In this document: piece by piece, positions 1 to 6,921 of the stretch
Numbering within the stretch: the stretch's first letter is position 1
Layout: each line of letters opens with the position of its first letter
Source: Intestinimonas timonensis
GTDB lineage: Bacteria > Bacillota > Clostridia > Oscillospirales > Oscillospiraceae
Direction: 5' to 3'
Assembly (NCBI RefSeq): GCF_900626145.1
Contig: NZ_LR130817.1
Location: forward strand, 925,914 to 989,913
DNA: 64,000 nucleotides
Made by a program: the position numbers and the translations under genes
The notes under the pieces: model-generated
Database searches by the model: none
Told to the model about the DNA's origin: nothing
The model's input: only the letters and a program-made list of their open reading frames with translations

Positions 1-1
1 A

Positions 2-208
2 AAAGCCCATGGAGTTGTGCAGGATAGTGTTGGGGTATCTCTTGTCCCCGATACGCTGGAGACTGCGCAGAAAGCCGCAGAAGCCACAGGGGAGACCCTG
101 GAGCAATTTATGGAGCGAGCTGTGGTTACTCAGACGGAGCGGGATCACAATTCCCTGCGCCTGGGTATCAATCCGGCAGCCGGTGGCAAACTGGAAAAGG
201 AGGCGTGA
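2..208 (+). CDS. small protein, 5' end outside window, possible ribbon-helix-helix type
   Basis: The frame is open to the left edge, so the gene probably starts outside the window; an internal GTG at 17 is the only alternative start seen. The readable part is 68 residues, ending just upstream of the Uma2 gene. The stretch ETAQKAAEATGETLEQFMER looks like the amphipathic helices of Arc/RHH-type antitoxins, but the N-terminal DNA-binding strand is not visible. It sits 4 nt from the next start, so the two are probably co-transcribed. No function is assigned; an antitoxin-like or regulatory role is only an inference. Confidence 0.45.
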   Translation, partial: KAHGVVQDSVGVSLVPDTLETAQKAAEATGETLEQFMERAVVTQTERDHNSLRLGINPAAGGKLEKEA

Positions 209-212
209 TTTT

Positions 213-788
213 ATGGCATTACCGGCGGAGAACATGAGATACACTTTTGCGGACTGTCTGTCATGGGAAGGCGAGGGGCGTATAGAAATCATCAACGGGG
301 AACCGTTCATGATGGCCCCACCGTCCAGGATCCACCAGGAAATCAGCGGCGAGCTGTTCCGGCAGTTGGCTAATTTTTTGGACGGCAAGAAGTGCCGGGT
401 ATATGCTGCTCCCTTTGCTGTCCGCCTGTTTGAGAAGGACGGGGACAGGCCGGAAGATGTTGATACAATGGTCGAGCCTGACTTGTCCGTGGTCTGTGAC
501 GGTGACAAATTAGATAAACACGGGTGCAAGGGTGCGCCGGATCTGGTTGTGGAAATCCTCTCTCCCTCCACACGGCGACATGACCGGCTAGTGAAGCTGG
601 ATCTGTACCAGCGGGCCGGGGTTCGGGAATACTGGATTGTTGATACCGAAAACAAGGCCGTACAGGTGTTTTTACAGAATGGCGGCGGGCTGCTTCGCCT
701 CTGTGAGGACTACGGGCGGGAGGATGTGGCAAAAGTCAATGTGCTGGATGGTTGCTTCGTGGAGCTGAGCAAGGTTTTCTCTGAATAG
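213..788 (+). CDS. Uma2 family (DUF820) PD-(D/E)xK nuclease-like protein
   Basis: A 191-residue protein with the Uma2/DUF820 pattern: an N-terminal region ending in the RIEIINGEP strand, then EPDLSVVCD (about residues 90-98) and APDLVVEILSPST (about 110-122), which carry the D and ExL-type acidic positions of this restriction-like fold, followed by K..LY..AGVREYWIVD. The family is expanded in some bacteria and usually called a putative endonuclease; its biological role is not established. The start at 213 is chosen because it follows AAGGAGG by a normal spacing. A longer reading from position 9 has no such signal. A terminator follows 10 nt after the stop. Confidence 0.85.
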   Translation: MALPAENMRYTFADCLSWEGEGRIEIINGEPFMMAPPSRIHQEISGELFRQLANFLDGKKCRVYAAPFAVRLFEKDGDRPEDVDTMVEPDLSVVCDGDKLDKHGCKGAPDLVVEILSPSTRRHDRLVKLDLYQRAGVREYWIVDTENKAVQVFLQNGGGLLRLCEDYGREDVAKVNVLDGCFVELSKVFSE

Positions 789-798
789 GCAGTATAAG

Positions 799-826
799 GG
801 CCGGGGGCTGTTCCCCCGGCCTTTTT
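799..826 (+). terminator. rho-independent terminator of the Uma2 transcript
   Basis: A 9-bp GC-rich stem (799-807 with 813-821), a 5-nt loop and five T residues lie directly behind the Uma2 stop codon. Confidence 0.9.
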
Positions 827-1131
827 CTGCTCTTTGCTGTATTGGCCCCTGCAAGCCCCGTTGTGGGCTTTTAATGCTTTTGCGTGTCTTTTCCTGCCTT
901 TAACTTTAAAATCGCTTATAGGCGGTTTCTATGGCCTCCCGTGGGGAGTTCCGCTTTCTGTCTCTTCCTTTCTGCAATACTGGCGCAAAATGGACAGCAA
1001 ACACCCCCGGAAGGCGGCGGCCTATCCGGGGGTATTGCTTGGCACATACATCTGCAAGTGGCTCGATGCGTATAGATATCATATCACGCTGGGAAAAATA
1101 TGGCAAGGTGCAGAAAAGGCCGGTGGAGGGG
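827..1131. other. intergenic stretch with hairpin
   Basis: No supported gene. A 9-bp GC-rich inverted repeat (1003-1011 with 1025-1033) lies downstream of the minus-strand phage-like cluster. It could end that transcript, although no clear U-tract follows on the minus strand. Confidence 0.5.
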
Positions 1132-1533
1132 TCACCATTCCCCATCGAGCTGGGCAAGTGCACGGAGTTCTTCCTCTGTCATTCCGGACATGAGCTCCCG
1201 GGTCTTTACCTCTGCGTCAACCTCCACACGATCCAAGAAGGCACCATAGGTCTTTGCCAGAAGTTCAGATGCTTTCAGCCGGTCCCCGGTCTTTGCCCCC
1301 TGGTCCCTCATGGTAGCAGACCAGAACTGGCGGATCTCCTCTACCTGGGCGGTACTGGCGGCGCTGATCTCCTGGTTCCGCTCCGCAAGGTATTCTTGCA
1401 CGTCCGCAAAAGTCAACAGGCGTTGCCCCTGGCTCCGGGCGCTCTGGGGGCTGTACCCGGCTTTCCTGGCCGCCTCCGTGGCATTCCCGCTCGCAAGGTA
1501 GGCTTCACAGAAGGCTTGCCGTCTCTGGTTCAT
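1132..1533 (-). CDS. phage terminase small subunit-like protein
   Basis: A 133-residue protein starting MNQRRQAFCEAYLASGNATE, which fits the N-terminal helix-turn-helix of terminase small subunits (the 'F...YL..GNAT.AA..AGYS' signature followed by a conserved leucine/valine segment). This subunit recognises phage DNA for packaging. The start overlaps the upstream gene's stop in an ATGA arrangement, so translation is coupled. No large terminase, portal or capsid gene follows: the next 300 bases are non-coding and the next gene is on the other strand. The packaging module therefore looks broken here. Confidence 0.75.
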   Translation of the reverse strand: MNQRRQAFCEAYLASGNATEAARKAGYSPQSARSQGQRLLTFADVQEYLAERNQEISAASTAQVEEIRQFWSATMRDQGAKTGDRLKASELLAKTYGAFLDRVEVDAEVKTRELMSGMTEEELRALAQLDGEW

Positions 1534-1928
1534 GCTCCGTTCTCCCCTCGGCCGGCCCTGTCCTGGAATACGCCGTAAATCCCGAACACATGAGCAAGAA
1601 GAGCTTCCATCACCCGGCGGTTGTGTCTGTGGACGGTGCATATATCCATGTGCAGCCGCCGCCCAATCTTACGGGCGCTCTCCCGCTGGTCTCCGTCCAG
1701 GTAACAGGCCCGGAAGGTCTCTACCTCAGATGGCAGGGAGTGGGCCACACCCACAAGCCGCCGCTCCAGGTATTCACGGGCTACGCTATTCTCTCGGGCA
1801 AGCTCTGCCAGAGCCCGGACGATTGCCACAAGCTCACGCCGCCGCTCCGGGCCTATTTCCTCCATGCTGTCCAGCAGGTGCTGGGCCTCCGCCATTTGTT
1901 TCAGTTCTTCCACTGTGAAATGTTCCAT
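1530..1928 (-). CDS. phage-type sigma-like/ArpU-like regulator
   Basis: A 132-residue helical protein. The C-terminal half (ARKIGRRLHMDICTVHRHNR) resembles the region-4-like HTH of RinA/ArpU-type late-gene activators found just before terminase genes in Gram-positive phages. The position upstream of the terminase small subunit with a 4-nt overlap fits a role in switching on the packaging genes. The family call rests on motif and context, not on a search. Confidence 0.6.
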   Translation of the reverse strand: MEHFTVEELKQMAEAQHLLDSMEEIGPERRRELVAIVRALAELARENSVAREYLERRLVGVAHSLPSEVETFRACYLDGDQRESARKIGRRLHMDICTVHRHNRRVMEALLAHVFGIYGVFQDRAGRGENGA

Positions 1929-1946
1929 GTCAATGGCTGTCCTCCT

Positions 1947-2717
1947 TCAGCTGTTAACCAGGGCCGCCGCCTCTGTCCGGCTGATCCTGGCTGTTTTCCA
2001 TTTCTCATACCTTGCCGCCTCATGGTATTGCTCGAAGTCCTCGAAGGCTGTCAAGCATTCCTGTAATTCTCTCCGGTGCTTTCCCCGTTCCAGGCGGCGC
2101 AAGGCCCGCTCCTCCGCTTCACTTGCTGTCTGCTTCGATGAAAAGCCGCACAAGGGGGCCGCTGTCTCCAGCGTTTGGCCCTCCAGGTAGTGCAGCCTAA
2201 GCAAAGCCGCATATTCCGGCGGCAGTGCGTCCAGGGCTGCCCGGATCTCCCGGCGGCAGTAGTCCAGAAAATCCGCATACTCAACACCCATGAAGGCAAG
2301 GGCCGCTCCATCATCCGGCAGCAGGTCCCCAACGGTCTCCCCTTCTGGGTCGTCCCGGTGCGCTGCTACCTCCGTACTGTCCGCATATTGCAAGGCATCC
2401 CGCCGGGTTGTCCTGATCCCCTCTTCGGCAGCAAAAGCCTTCAGTAGTGAAAACGAGAGGGCAGAGAGAAAGCTCTTTCCTTCGCCTGGCTCATACTGTG
2501 CCGCCGTTTCGAGCATAGCCAGAAATCCGGCTTGTGTGAGGTCGTCAGTCTGGGAACGGCAACCGGGGGCGGCAGCTCTCTTCCGGGCCTTCAGCTCTAC
2601 GAACCGCCGCACAGCCTCCCACAGCTCCAGGGCGGCCCCCGGCTCCCGCTCTCTTACTCTGAGGGCCAAGGCGTCAAGCTCTGTAGCGGTTACAACACCT
2701 TGGCCCTTTCTGCTCAT
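1947..2717 (-). CDS. sigma-70-like RNA polymerase sigma factor of a mobile element
   Basis: A 256-residue protein. Residues about 60-110 (SQTDDLTQAGFLAMLETAAQ) match sigma region 2, and the C-terminal part (LPPEYAALLRLHYLEGQTLE...AAPLCGFS) matches the region 4 HTH. The start at 2717 has a GGAG ribosome site 8 nt upstream; a reading that begins at 2816 runs through what is otherwise leader sequence and is not preferred. It lies in the minus-strand cluster between the replisome-like gene and the ArpU-like gene and could direct transcription of the element's later genes. Confidence 0.7.
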   Translation of the reverse strand: MSRKGQGVVTATELDALALRVREREPGAALELWEAVRRFVELKARKRAAAPGCRSQTDDLTQAGFLAMLETAAQYEPGEGKSFLSALSFSLLKAFAAEEGIRTTRRDALQYADSTEVAAHRDDPEGETVGDLLPDDGAALAFMGVEYADFLDYCRREIRAALDALPPEYAALLRLHYLEGQTLETAAPLCGFSSKQTASEAEERALRRLERGKHRRELQECLTAFEDFEQYHEAARYEKWKTARISRTEAAALVNS

Positions 2718-2894
2718 ACTTTCATCTCCAGAAATCAGAATATTACCGAAACAGTAAGTAAAAAATAGTTGTCCTATTTTCCGGGAAATTTCGTTGTTGC
2801 CCACCGGATACTCCACTGGATTCTCTGGTGGAGCATCCGTATCTCCCCCCTGTACCCCCGTTCTCCATGTTGGTTCTGTTATGGTACTGGTTGT

Positions 2895-2918
2895 GGTTAC
2901 GGTTATGGTTACGGTTAC
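2895..2918. repeat. four tandem 6-bp units at the end of the replisome-like gene
   Basis: Units GGTTAC, GGTTAT, GGTTAC, GGTTAC lie head to tail. On the minus strand the current frame reads each unit as a stop codon plus a sense codon, while the +1 frame reads alternating Val/Ile-Thr codons without stops. Confidence 0.85.
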
Positions 2919-3352
2919 ACCGGATTTTCCCCGGATGTTCCTACGGACTGTCCGTCAGGACCGTCCGGTGGACATTGACCGTTTCTTTTTTCCCTCTTCC
3001 GTTTGGCGTCATAGGCTTTGCGGTTTAGAAACTTATACCATTGCTCCTGCCATTCGTCCCAGTCGTGGAGAAACAGGGCTCCGTCCACTTCATCAATCCA
3101 TCCAGTAGAAATGAGAGTTTTTACAAGTTGCTCGCTGTCAACACCATCTGAAAGCATATCAGATGGTATTGCCGCCGATATTGTTTTTATGTCGGCATCC
3201 TGGATTTCTCCGGTACTGTTAGCATTATTAAGTCCCCATAGCCAGAGTGTAACGAGAGTCCCCAGCGCCTCAGCTTTGGATATTCCCGCCGACTTTGCAA
3301 ATTTCCGCAATTTGGGGCCGTTCACCCCATTATGTACGCTCACCCATGCCAT
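2915..3352 (-). CDS. phage replisome-organiser-like protein, possibly truncated
   Basis: A 145-residue product. The N-terminal ~110 residues (HNGVNGPKLRKFAKSAGISK...ALGTLVTLWLWGL and GWIDEVDGALFLHDWDEWQ) resemble the winged-helix domain of Gram-positive phage replisome organisers/DnaD-type initiators, which load helicase at phage origins. Full family members are usually longer, with a C-terminal basic or DnaB-interacting part. Here the frame ends inside the hexanucleotide repeat at 2895-2918. The ATG at 3352 overlaps the end region of the excisionase gene (stop at 3354), so the two are coupled. A length change in the repeat may have shortened the protein. Confidence 0.6.
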   Translation of the reverse strand: MAWVSVHNGVNGPKLRKFAKSAGISKAEALGTLVTLWLWGLNNANSTGEIQDADIKTISAAIPSDMLSDGVDSEQLVKTLISTGWIDEVDGALFLHDWDEWQEQWYKFLNRKAYDAKRKREKRNGQCPPDGPDGQSVGTSGENPV

Positions 3353-3353
3353 T

Positions 3354-3533
3354 TTAACCAACCGCCCCAGCCTGTTCCTCCAACCATCGCTTAAGGCTGT
3401 CGAGCGGGATCACGATACGCCTCCCAATACGGACAGTGGGGAATCCCTCCTTGTGGATCAGCTCATAAGCCGTCGGGCGGCTAACCCCAACGATTTTCGC
3501 CATTTCATCCACGGTAACGGTCAATTTTTCCAT
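3354..3533 (-). CDS. excisionase-family HTH DNA-binding protein
   Basis: A 59-residue protein with the compact MerR/AlpA-like fold used by excisionases: VDEMAKIVGVSRPTAYELIH (HTH), then FPTVRIGRRIVIPLDSLKRW (wing). It is divergent from the cI-like repressor across a ~140-bp regulatory region and is the first gene of the minus-strand lytic-type cluster. That is the usual place for an Xis/Cox-like directionality factor for the integrase at 4227. Too short for automatic ORF lists, but it has a clean ATG and family-typical length. Confidence 0.75.
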   Translation of the reverse strand: MEKLTVTVDEMAKIVGVSRPTAYELIHKEGFPTVRIGRRIVIPLDSLKRWLEEQAGAVG

Positions 3534-3573
3534 GCCAACACCTCCATTACACGAAATTCAATCCTGTATTCTC

Positions 3574-3619
3574 TTGACTTATTGCAATCAAATAATTACA
3601 ATAATATTATATTTGTAAT
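3574..3619 (+). promoter_or_regulatory. sigma-A promoter with overlapping operator for the repressor gene
   Basis: TTGACT (3574-3579), exactly 17 nt, then TACAAT (3597-3602). A 7-bp inverted repeat, ATTACAA (3595-3601) and TTGTAAT (3613-3619), overlaps the -10 box. This looks like an autoregulated repressor promoter in the excisionase/repressor divergent region. Confidence 0.75.
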
Positions 3620-3670
3620 ATATCGAAGCGTCAAGGGCGTGCAACAATGACAAACTATATTGGAGGTATT

Positions 3671-4249
3671 ATGAGTACGAAGGAAACATTTGGGGCAAGG
3701 TTAAAGAAATTAAGATTAAAAAGTCAGTATGATTCACAAGATAGCCTCTCTGAAGCCGTTGGAATTGCGAGACAAACCTTAGGAAATTATGAAAATGATA
3801 GCCGCAAGCCCGATAGTGAAATTATCATAAGACTTTCTCGAACGCTGGGAGTATCCGCAGATTATCTATTGGGCCTTACAGAAGTAGAAACCCCAAGTCA
3901 GACTATACAGGCCATACATAAAACAACGGGCCTGTCGGAGGAGGCAATCAGGCATCTTCATATTGACTACTCTATGGGTGAAGGGTATTTTTCGCTTTTA
4001 AGTGCCATTATCTCCAACCATTTGCTTCCTCAGCTTATATCTATTTTAGAAAACTATATGTCCGCTGATGAATATTTAAGCGGATGTGCTGAGACATTCA
4101 TATCTGAACTAACTTGTTATGATTCAAATATAGACAGTAGTTTCACTCGAAAAGCTATTATTAAAAAAGTAGCTGAAGAATACTTCTGGAAAATTGTTGA
4201 TGAATGCAGTGTAAAGGGGGATGGAGATGGCACGAAAGGCAACCCGTAA
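3671..4249 (+). CDS. cI-like XRE family repressor
   Basis: A 192-residue protein with an N-terminal XRE helix-turn-helix (FGARLKKLRLKSQYDSQDSL...GIARQTLGNYENDSR, then LSRTLGVSADYLLGLT). The C-terminal ~120 residues are helical and lack a LexA-type Ser/Lys protease pattern, so any induction would be by another route. The start at 3671 follows TTGGAGG at good spacing and is preferred to an upstream ATG at 3647. Divergent orientation to the excisionase gene and overlap with the integrase gene give the standard lysogeny-module layout. Confidence 0.8.
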   Translation: MSTKETFGARLKKLRLKSQYDSQDSLSEAVGIARQTLGNYENDSRKPDSEIIIRLSRTLGVSADYLLGLTEVETPSQTIQAIHKTTGLSEEAIRHLHIDYSMGEGYFSLLSAIISNHLLPQLISILENYMSADEYLSGCAETFISELTCYDSNIDSSFTRKAIIKKVAEEYFWKIVDECSVKGDGDGTKGNP

Positions 4250-5414
4250 TGCACAGGGCGCCGGCAGCATACGGCAACGAGCGGACGGTACATGGGAGGC
4301 CCGCTACACTGTGGGCCGTGATCCCGGTACAGGTAAGCAGCTTAGAAAATCTGTGTATGGGAAAACTCAAAAAGAAGTCAGACAGAAATTATCTCAGGCG
4401 GTGGCCGCCCTGGATAATGGGGACTATTTTCAGCCTTCCAAAATGACATTGTCTCGGTGGGTAGAAATATGGCTCCAGGAGTACACCGGGGACAAAAAGT
4501 ATCTGACCGTCAAGCACTACAAGGCACAATGCAAAACTCACATTGTCCCCAGCCTAGGTGCAGTGAAGCTGTCAGAGCTGGCACCTCCTCAGATACAGGC
4601 GTTTTATAACGGCCTCCAGCGGGATGGACTGGCCGCAAAGTCTGTGCGCAACATTCATGGTATCCTTACTAAATGCCTGTCTACCGCCGTTCAGGTGGGT
4701 TATCTTCGAAGCAATCCCGCTTCGATGGTCACGCTGCCAAAGATAGAGAAAAAAGAAATTCACCCGCTCACAGATGAACAGGTGAAAGACTTTCTCCGGG
4801 TATCTGCCGGGGATGAGTATGAAATTCTCTTGAAGGTGATCCTTTTCACCGGCTTGCGGGAGTCGGAAGCAATCGGCCTAACCTGGGATTGCATAGATTT
4901 TAAGGCGGGGGCTGTGAAGGTCTGCAAGCAGCTCCAGAAGCGCCCGCTTTCTGACGGCGGCTTTACCTTCGCCCCTCTGAAAAATGACAAGTCACGCTCG
5001 CTCAGGCCCGCCCACTTCGTCCTGGATCTGCTGGAGCGCCGCAAACGGGAGCAGGCAGCGCAGCGCCTCAAGGCGGGGGAGCTGTGGGAGGGCTGGCATA
5101 CGGCAGAGGAGCAGAAAAGCGCCCTGGTATTCACCACGGCGACAGGAGGCAACCTCAGCCCTCAGACGGTCTACAATCACTACAAGAAACTGGCCGTCAA
5201 AATCGGCGCACCAGATAGCCGGGTGCACGATCTCCGCCACACTTTCGCCGTCCTCTCCCTCCAGAATGGGAACGATGTGAAAACTGTCCAAGGTAACCTG
5301 GGACACGCCACGGCGGCTTTTACCCTGGATGTTTATGGTCATGTGTCGGAGCGCATGAAAGAGGATAGCGCGGCCCGTATGGAAGAGTACATAAAGGGCC
5401 TTGTAAACCTGTGA
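4227..5414 (+). CDS. tyrosine recombinase / phage integrase
   Basis: A 395-residue integrase. Order: AP2-like arm-binding N-terminus (GAGSIRQRADGTWEARYTVG), SAM-like core-binding domain (about residues 60-160), then the catalytic domain with Arg in LFTGLRESEAIGL, the HDLRH box, LGH and the nucleophile Tyr in LDVYGH. All catalytic positions are visible, so the enzyme may be active. The second ATG (4227) is preferred because AAGGGGG lies 6 nt upstream, whereas the ATG at 4221 touches that site. The gene begins inside the repressor's last codons and ends 79 nt from the 3' end of tRNA-Gln, which suggests that tRNA as the attachment site. Confidence 0.93.
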   Translation: MARKATRNAQGAGSIRQRADGTWEARYTVGRDPGTGKQLRKSVYGKTQKEVRQKLSQAVAALDNGDYFQPSKMTLSRWVEIWLQEYTGDKKYLTVKHYKAQCKTHIVPSLGAVKLSELAPPQIQAFYNGLQRDGLAAKSVRNIHGILTKCLSTAVQVGYLRSNPASMVTLPKIEKKEIHPLTDEQVKDFLRVSAGDEYEILLKVILFTGLRESEAIGLTWDCIDFKAGAVKVCKQLQKRPLSDGGFTFAPLKNDKSRSLRPAHFVLDLLERRKREQAAQRLKAGELWEGWHTAEEQKSALVFTTATGGNLSPQTVYNHYKKLAVKIGAPDSRVHDLRHTFAVLSLQNGNDVKTVQGNLGHATAAFTLDVYGHVSERMKEDSAARMEEYIKGLVNL

Positions 5415-5458
5415 GGGGTAAAAATAGGGGTATTTATCACTTTCATTGCATGACAAAA

Positions 5459-5485
5459 GCCCTGAAACCGTTGTGGTTTCAGGGC
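5459..5485 (-). terminator. terminator downstream of tRNA-Gln
   Basis: An 11-bp stem (5459-5469 with 5475-5485) followed on the minus strand by CTTTTG. Read from the plus strand it also lies behind the integrase gene, so it may act in both directions. Confidence 0.75.
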
Positions 5486-5492
5486 TTCTCTT

Positions 5493-5566
5493 TGGCAGCG
5501 GGAGAAGGATTCGAACCCTCACAAACAGAGTCAGAGTCTGTCGTGCTACCCTTACACAATCCCGCT
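5493..5566 (-). tRNA. tRNA-Gln (anticodon CUG), CCA encoded
   Basis: On the minus strand a cloverleaf folds from AGCGGGA (5566-5560), pairing with TCCCGCT over 7 bp. It has a D-arm, an anticodon stem ACAGA/TCTGT with loop CTCTGAC (anticodon CTG), a T-arm containing GGTTCGAAT, discriminator G and an encoded CCA (5495-5493). It reads CAG codons. The 3' half faces the integrase gene at 4227-5414 and is the probable attachment site of the element to its left. Confidence 0.95.
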
Positions 5567-5664
5567 ATCTTGTTTTGTGCTCTTGGCTTTTTGTTTTGCT
5601 CTCTCGTGAGCACGAATGTTATTATATCAGGTTTGCGGGGAAAGTCAAGCATATTTTCCGAATT

Positions 5665-5701
5665 TCAGAAAAAATTTGGGGACGGTCATTTGACCGTCCC
5701 C
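5665..5701 (-). terminator. terminator of the BI-1 gene
   Basis: An 11-bp perfect stem (5678-5688 with 5691-5701) followed on the minus strand by AAATTTTTTC, 7 nt behind the BI-1 stop. Confidence 0.9.
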
Positions 5702-5708
5702 TGTGGAC

Positions 5709-6431
5709 TCAGCGCTTGCTCTTTCCCATAAAGCGGAGCAGATAGAGGAAGAGGTTGATGAAGTCCAGATAAAGCTGAAGCGCAGAATAGATGGAAGCTT
5801 TTTGGGCCAGTTGAGCATCATGGCCAAAGGCGTAGTAATTGGCCTTGATCTGCTGGGTGTCATAGGCGGTGAGGCCCAGGAAGATGGCGATGCCGATGAG
5901 GCAGTAGATCCGTTCCAGGCCGGAGAAGAAGGGGAGGAAAAGGGAGAGCAGGCCAAAGAGGATCAGGAAGATGAGACCGCCCGTCAGGATGGGGCGCAGC
6001 CGGGTGAGATCACTCTTTGTGAAGTAACCGTACAGAGCCAGCGCCCCAAAGTAGAGGGCGGTGACAGCGAAGATAAGCACCAGACTGGCCAAGTCAAAGA
6101 TCAGAAAATAGGTGGAAAAGACTACGCCGGTCAGCGCGGCGTACGCAAAGAACAAAAGCGTGGCGCCTGGTACTGAGAGACGGTGGATACAGGCGCTGAG
6201 AATCAGAACCACTGCCAGCTCGGCTACCAGGACGATGACATGGAAGGCGGGAATACTGAGGAAGGCGTAGATGGTAAGTCCGCTCACATAGCCGCCCACA
6301 GCCACACCAAAGGTGATCAGCAGGCCAAAGAACATCCAAAGGAAGGTTTTCGCAGCGTAGGTCGACAGGGATCCAGTAAATATGTTTTGCTCCTGCCGGC
6401 GCTCATTCTGGTAAAAATCGTTGTAATCCAA
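5709..6431 (-). CDS. Bax inhibitor-1/YccA-family membrane protein
   Basis: A 240-residue polytopic membrane protein with about seven hydrophobic segments and the BI-1 signatures TYAAKTFLWMFFGLLITF near the N-terminus and FLGLTAYDTQQIKANY near residues 185-200, where the Asp of the YDTQ motif belongs to the proton/calcium-sensing pair of the family. Bacterial members (YbhL, YetJ) are pH-sensitive calcium leak channels or of unknown role in the cytoplasmic membrane. The start is TTG at 6431 with GGAG upstream; no in-frame ATG fits better. It is a single-gene unit with its own terminator. Confidence 0.88.
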   Translation of the reverse strand: MDYNDFYQNERRQEQNIFTGSLSTYAAKTFLWMFFGLLITFGVAVGGYVSGLTIYAFLSIPAFHVIVLVAELAVVLILSACIHRLSVPGATLLFFAYAALTGVVFSTYFLIFDLASLVLIFAVTALYFGALALYGYFTKSDLTRLRPILTGGLIFLILFGLLSLFLPFFSGLERIYCLIGIAIFLGLTAYDTQQIKANYYAFGHDAQLAQKASIYSALQLYLDFINLFLYLLRFMGKSKR

Positions 6432-6556
6432 AGATCATCACTCCAATCATATCGGTCGGATCCAGTCGGACAGGTATAGACGGGCCGAACCTTTATGGTC
6501 ACACTATAACGTATGTTACCCCAAAAAGAAAGAGATAAAATATGAATTTTTTGTGC

Positions 6557-6585
6557 TTGACAACCGGACCAGAATCTTCTACAAT
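6557..6585 (+). promoter_or_regulatory. sigma-A promoter of the T-box/leuA transcript
   Basis: TTGACA (6557-6562), 17-nt spacer, TACAAT (6580-6585), only one base away from consensus. It is placed directly upstream of the T-box leader. Confidence 0.85.
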
Positions 6586-6591
6586 GTAACT

Positions 6592-6860
6592 CATAAAAGC
6601 AATGATGGGAAGAAGACCCGTATTGCCCGTTCAGAGAGCCGGTGAATGGTGTGAACCGGTACGGCGCATACAGGTGGATACTGATCCCTGAGCCGCTTTC
6701 CTGAACCGCCGGTGGCGCAGTAGGGAGAGCCGCGTGGCCGCGTTACCGGCCAGGGCCTTGCTGGAGGCCGACGAGGACCGTACGGGTGACCGGCGGTCGA
6801 ATCAGGGTGGTACCGCGTATGAGTTATACGCCCCTGACCGTTGAGGTCGGGGGCGTTTTT
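6592..6860 (+). ncRNA. T-box riboswitch leader (leucine-type) with terminator
   Basis: The leader holds a long stem I with a distal AGAGAG element (about 6634-6642), a candidate specifier CTG (6681-6683, a Leu codon) facing a GAAGAAGA internal loop, and the conserved T-box sequence AGGGTGGTACCGCG (6804-6817). A strong terminator hairpin (6829-6839 with 6845-6855) plus five T follows. In this class uncharged tRNA pairs with the specifier and the T-box, favouring the antiterminator, so leuA is expressed when leucyl-tRNA is low. The T-box and terminator are seen directly; the specifier assignment is inferred from position and the downstream gene. Confidence 0.9.
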
Positions 6861-6921
6861 CATTTGTCCGGCATGCGTCCCCGTACACCAGACCATTGGA
6901 ATCATAAGGAGGAAGACGGAC

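Noticed and set aside
2717..2816. Longer start for the sigma-like gene at 2816
   Set aside because: The extra N-terminus has no family match and the ATG at 2717 has a proper ribosome site.
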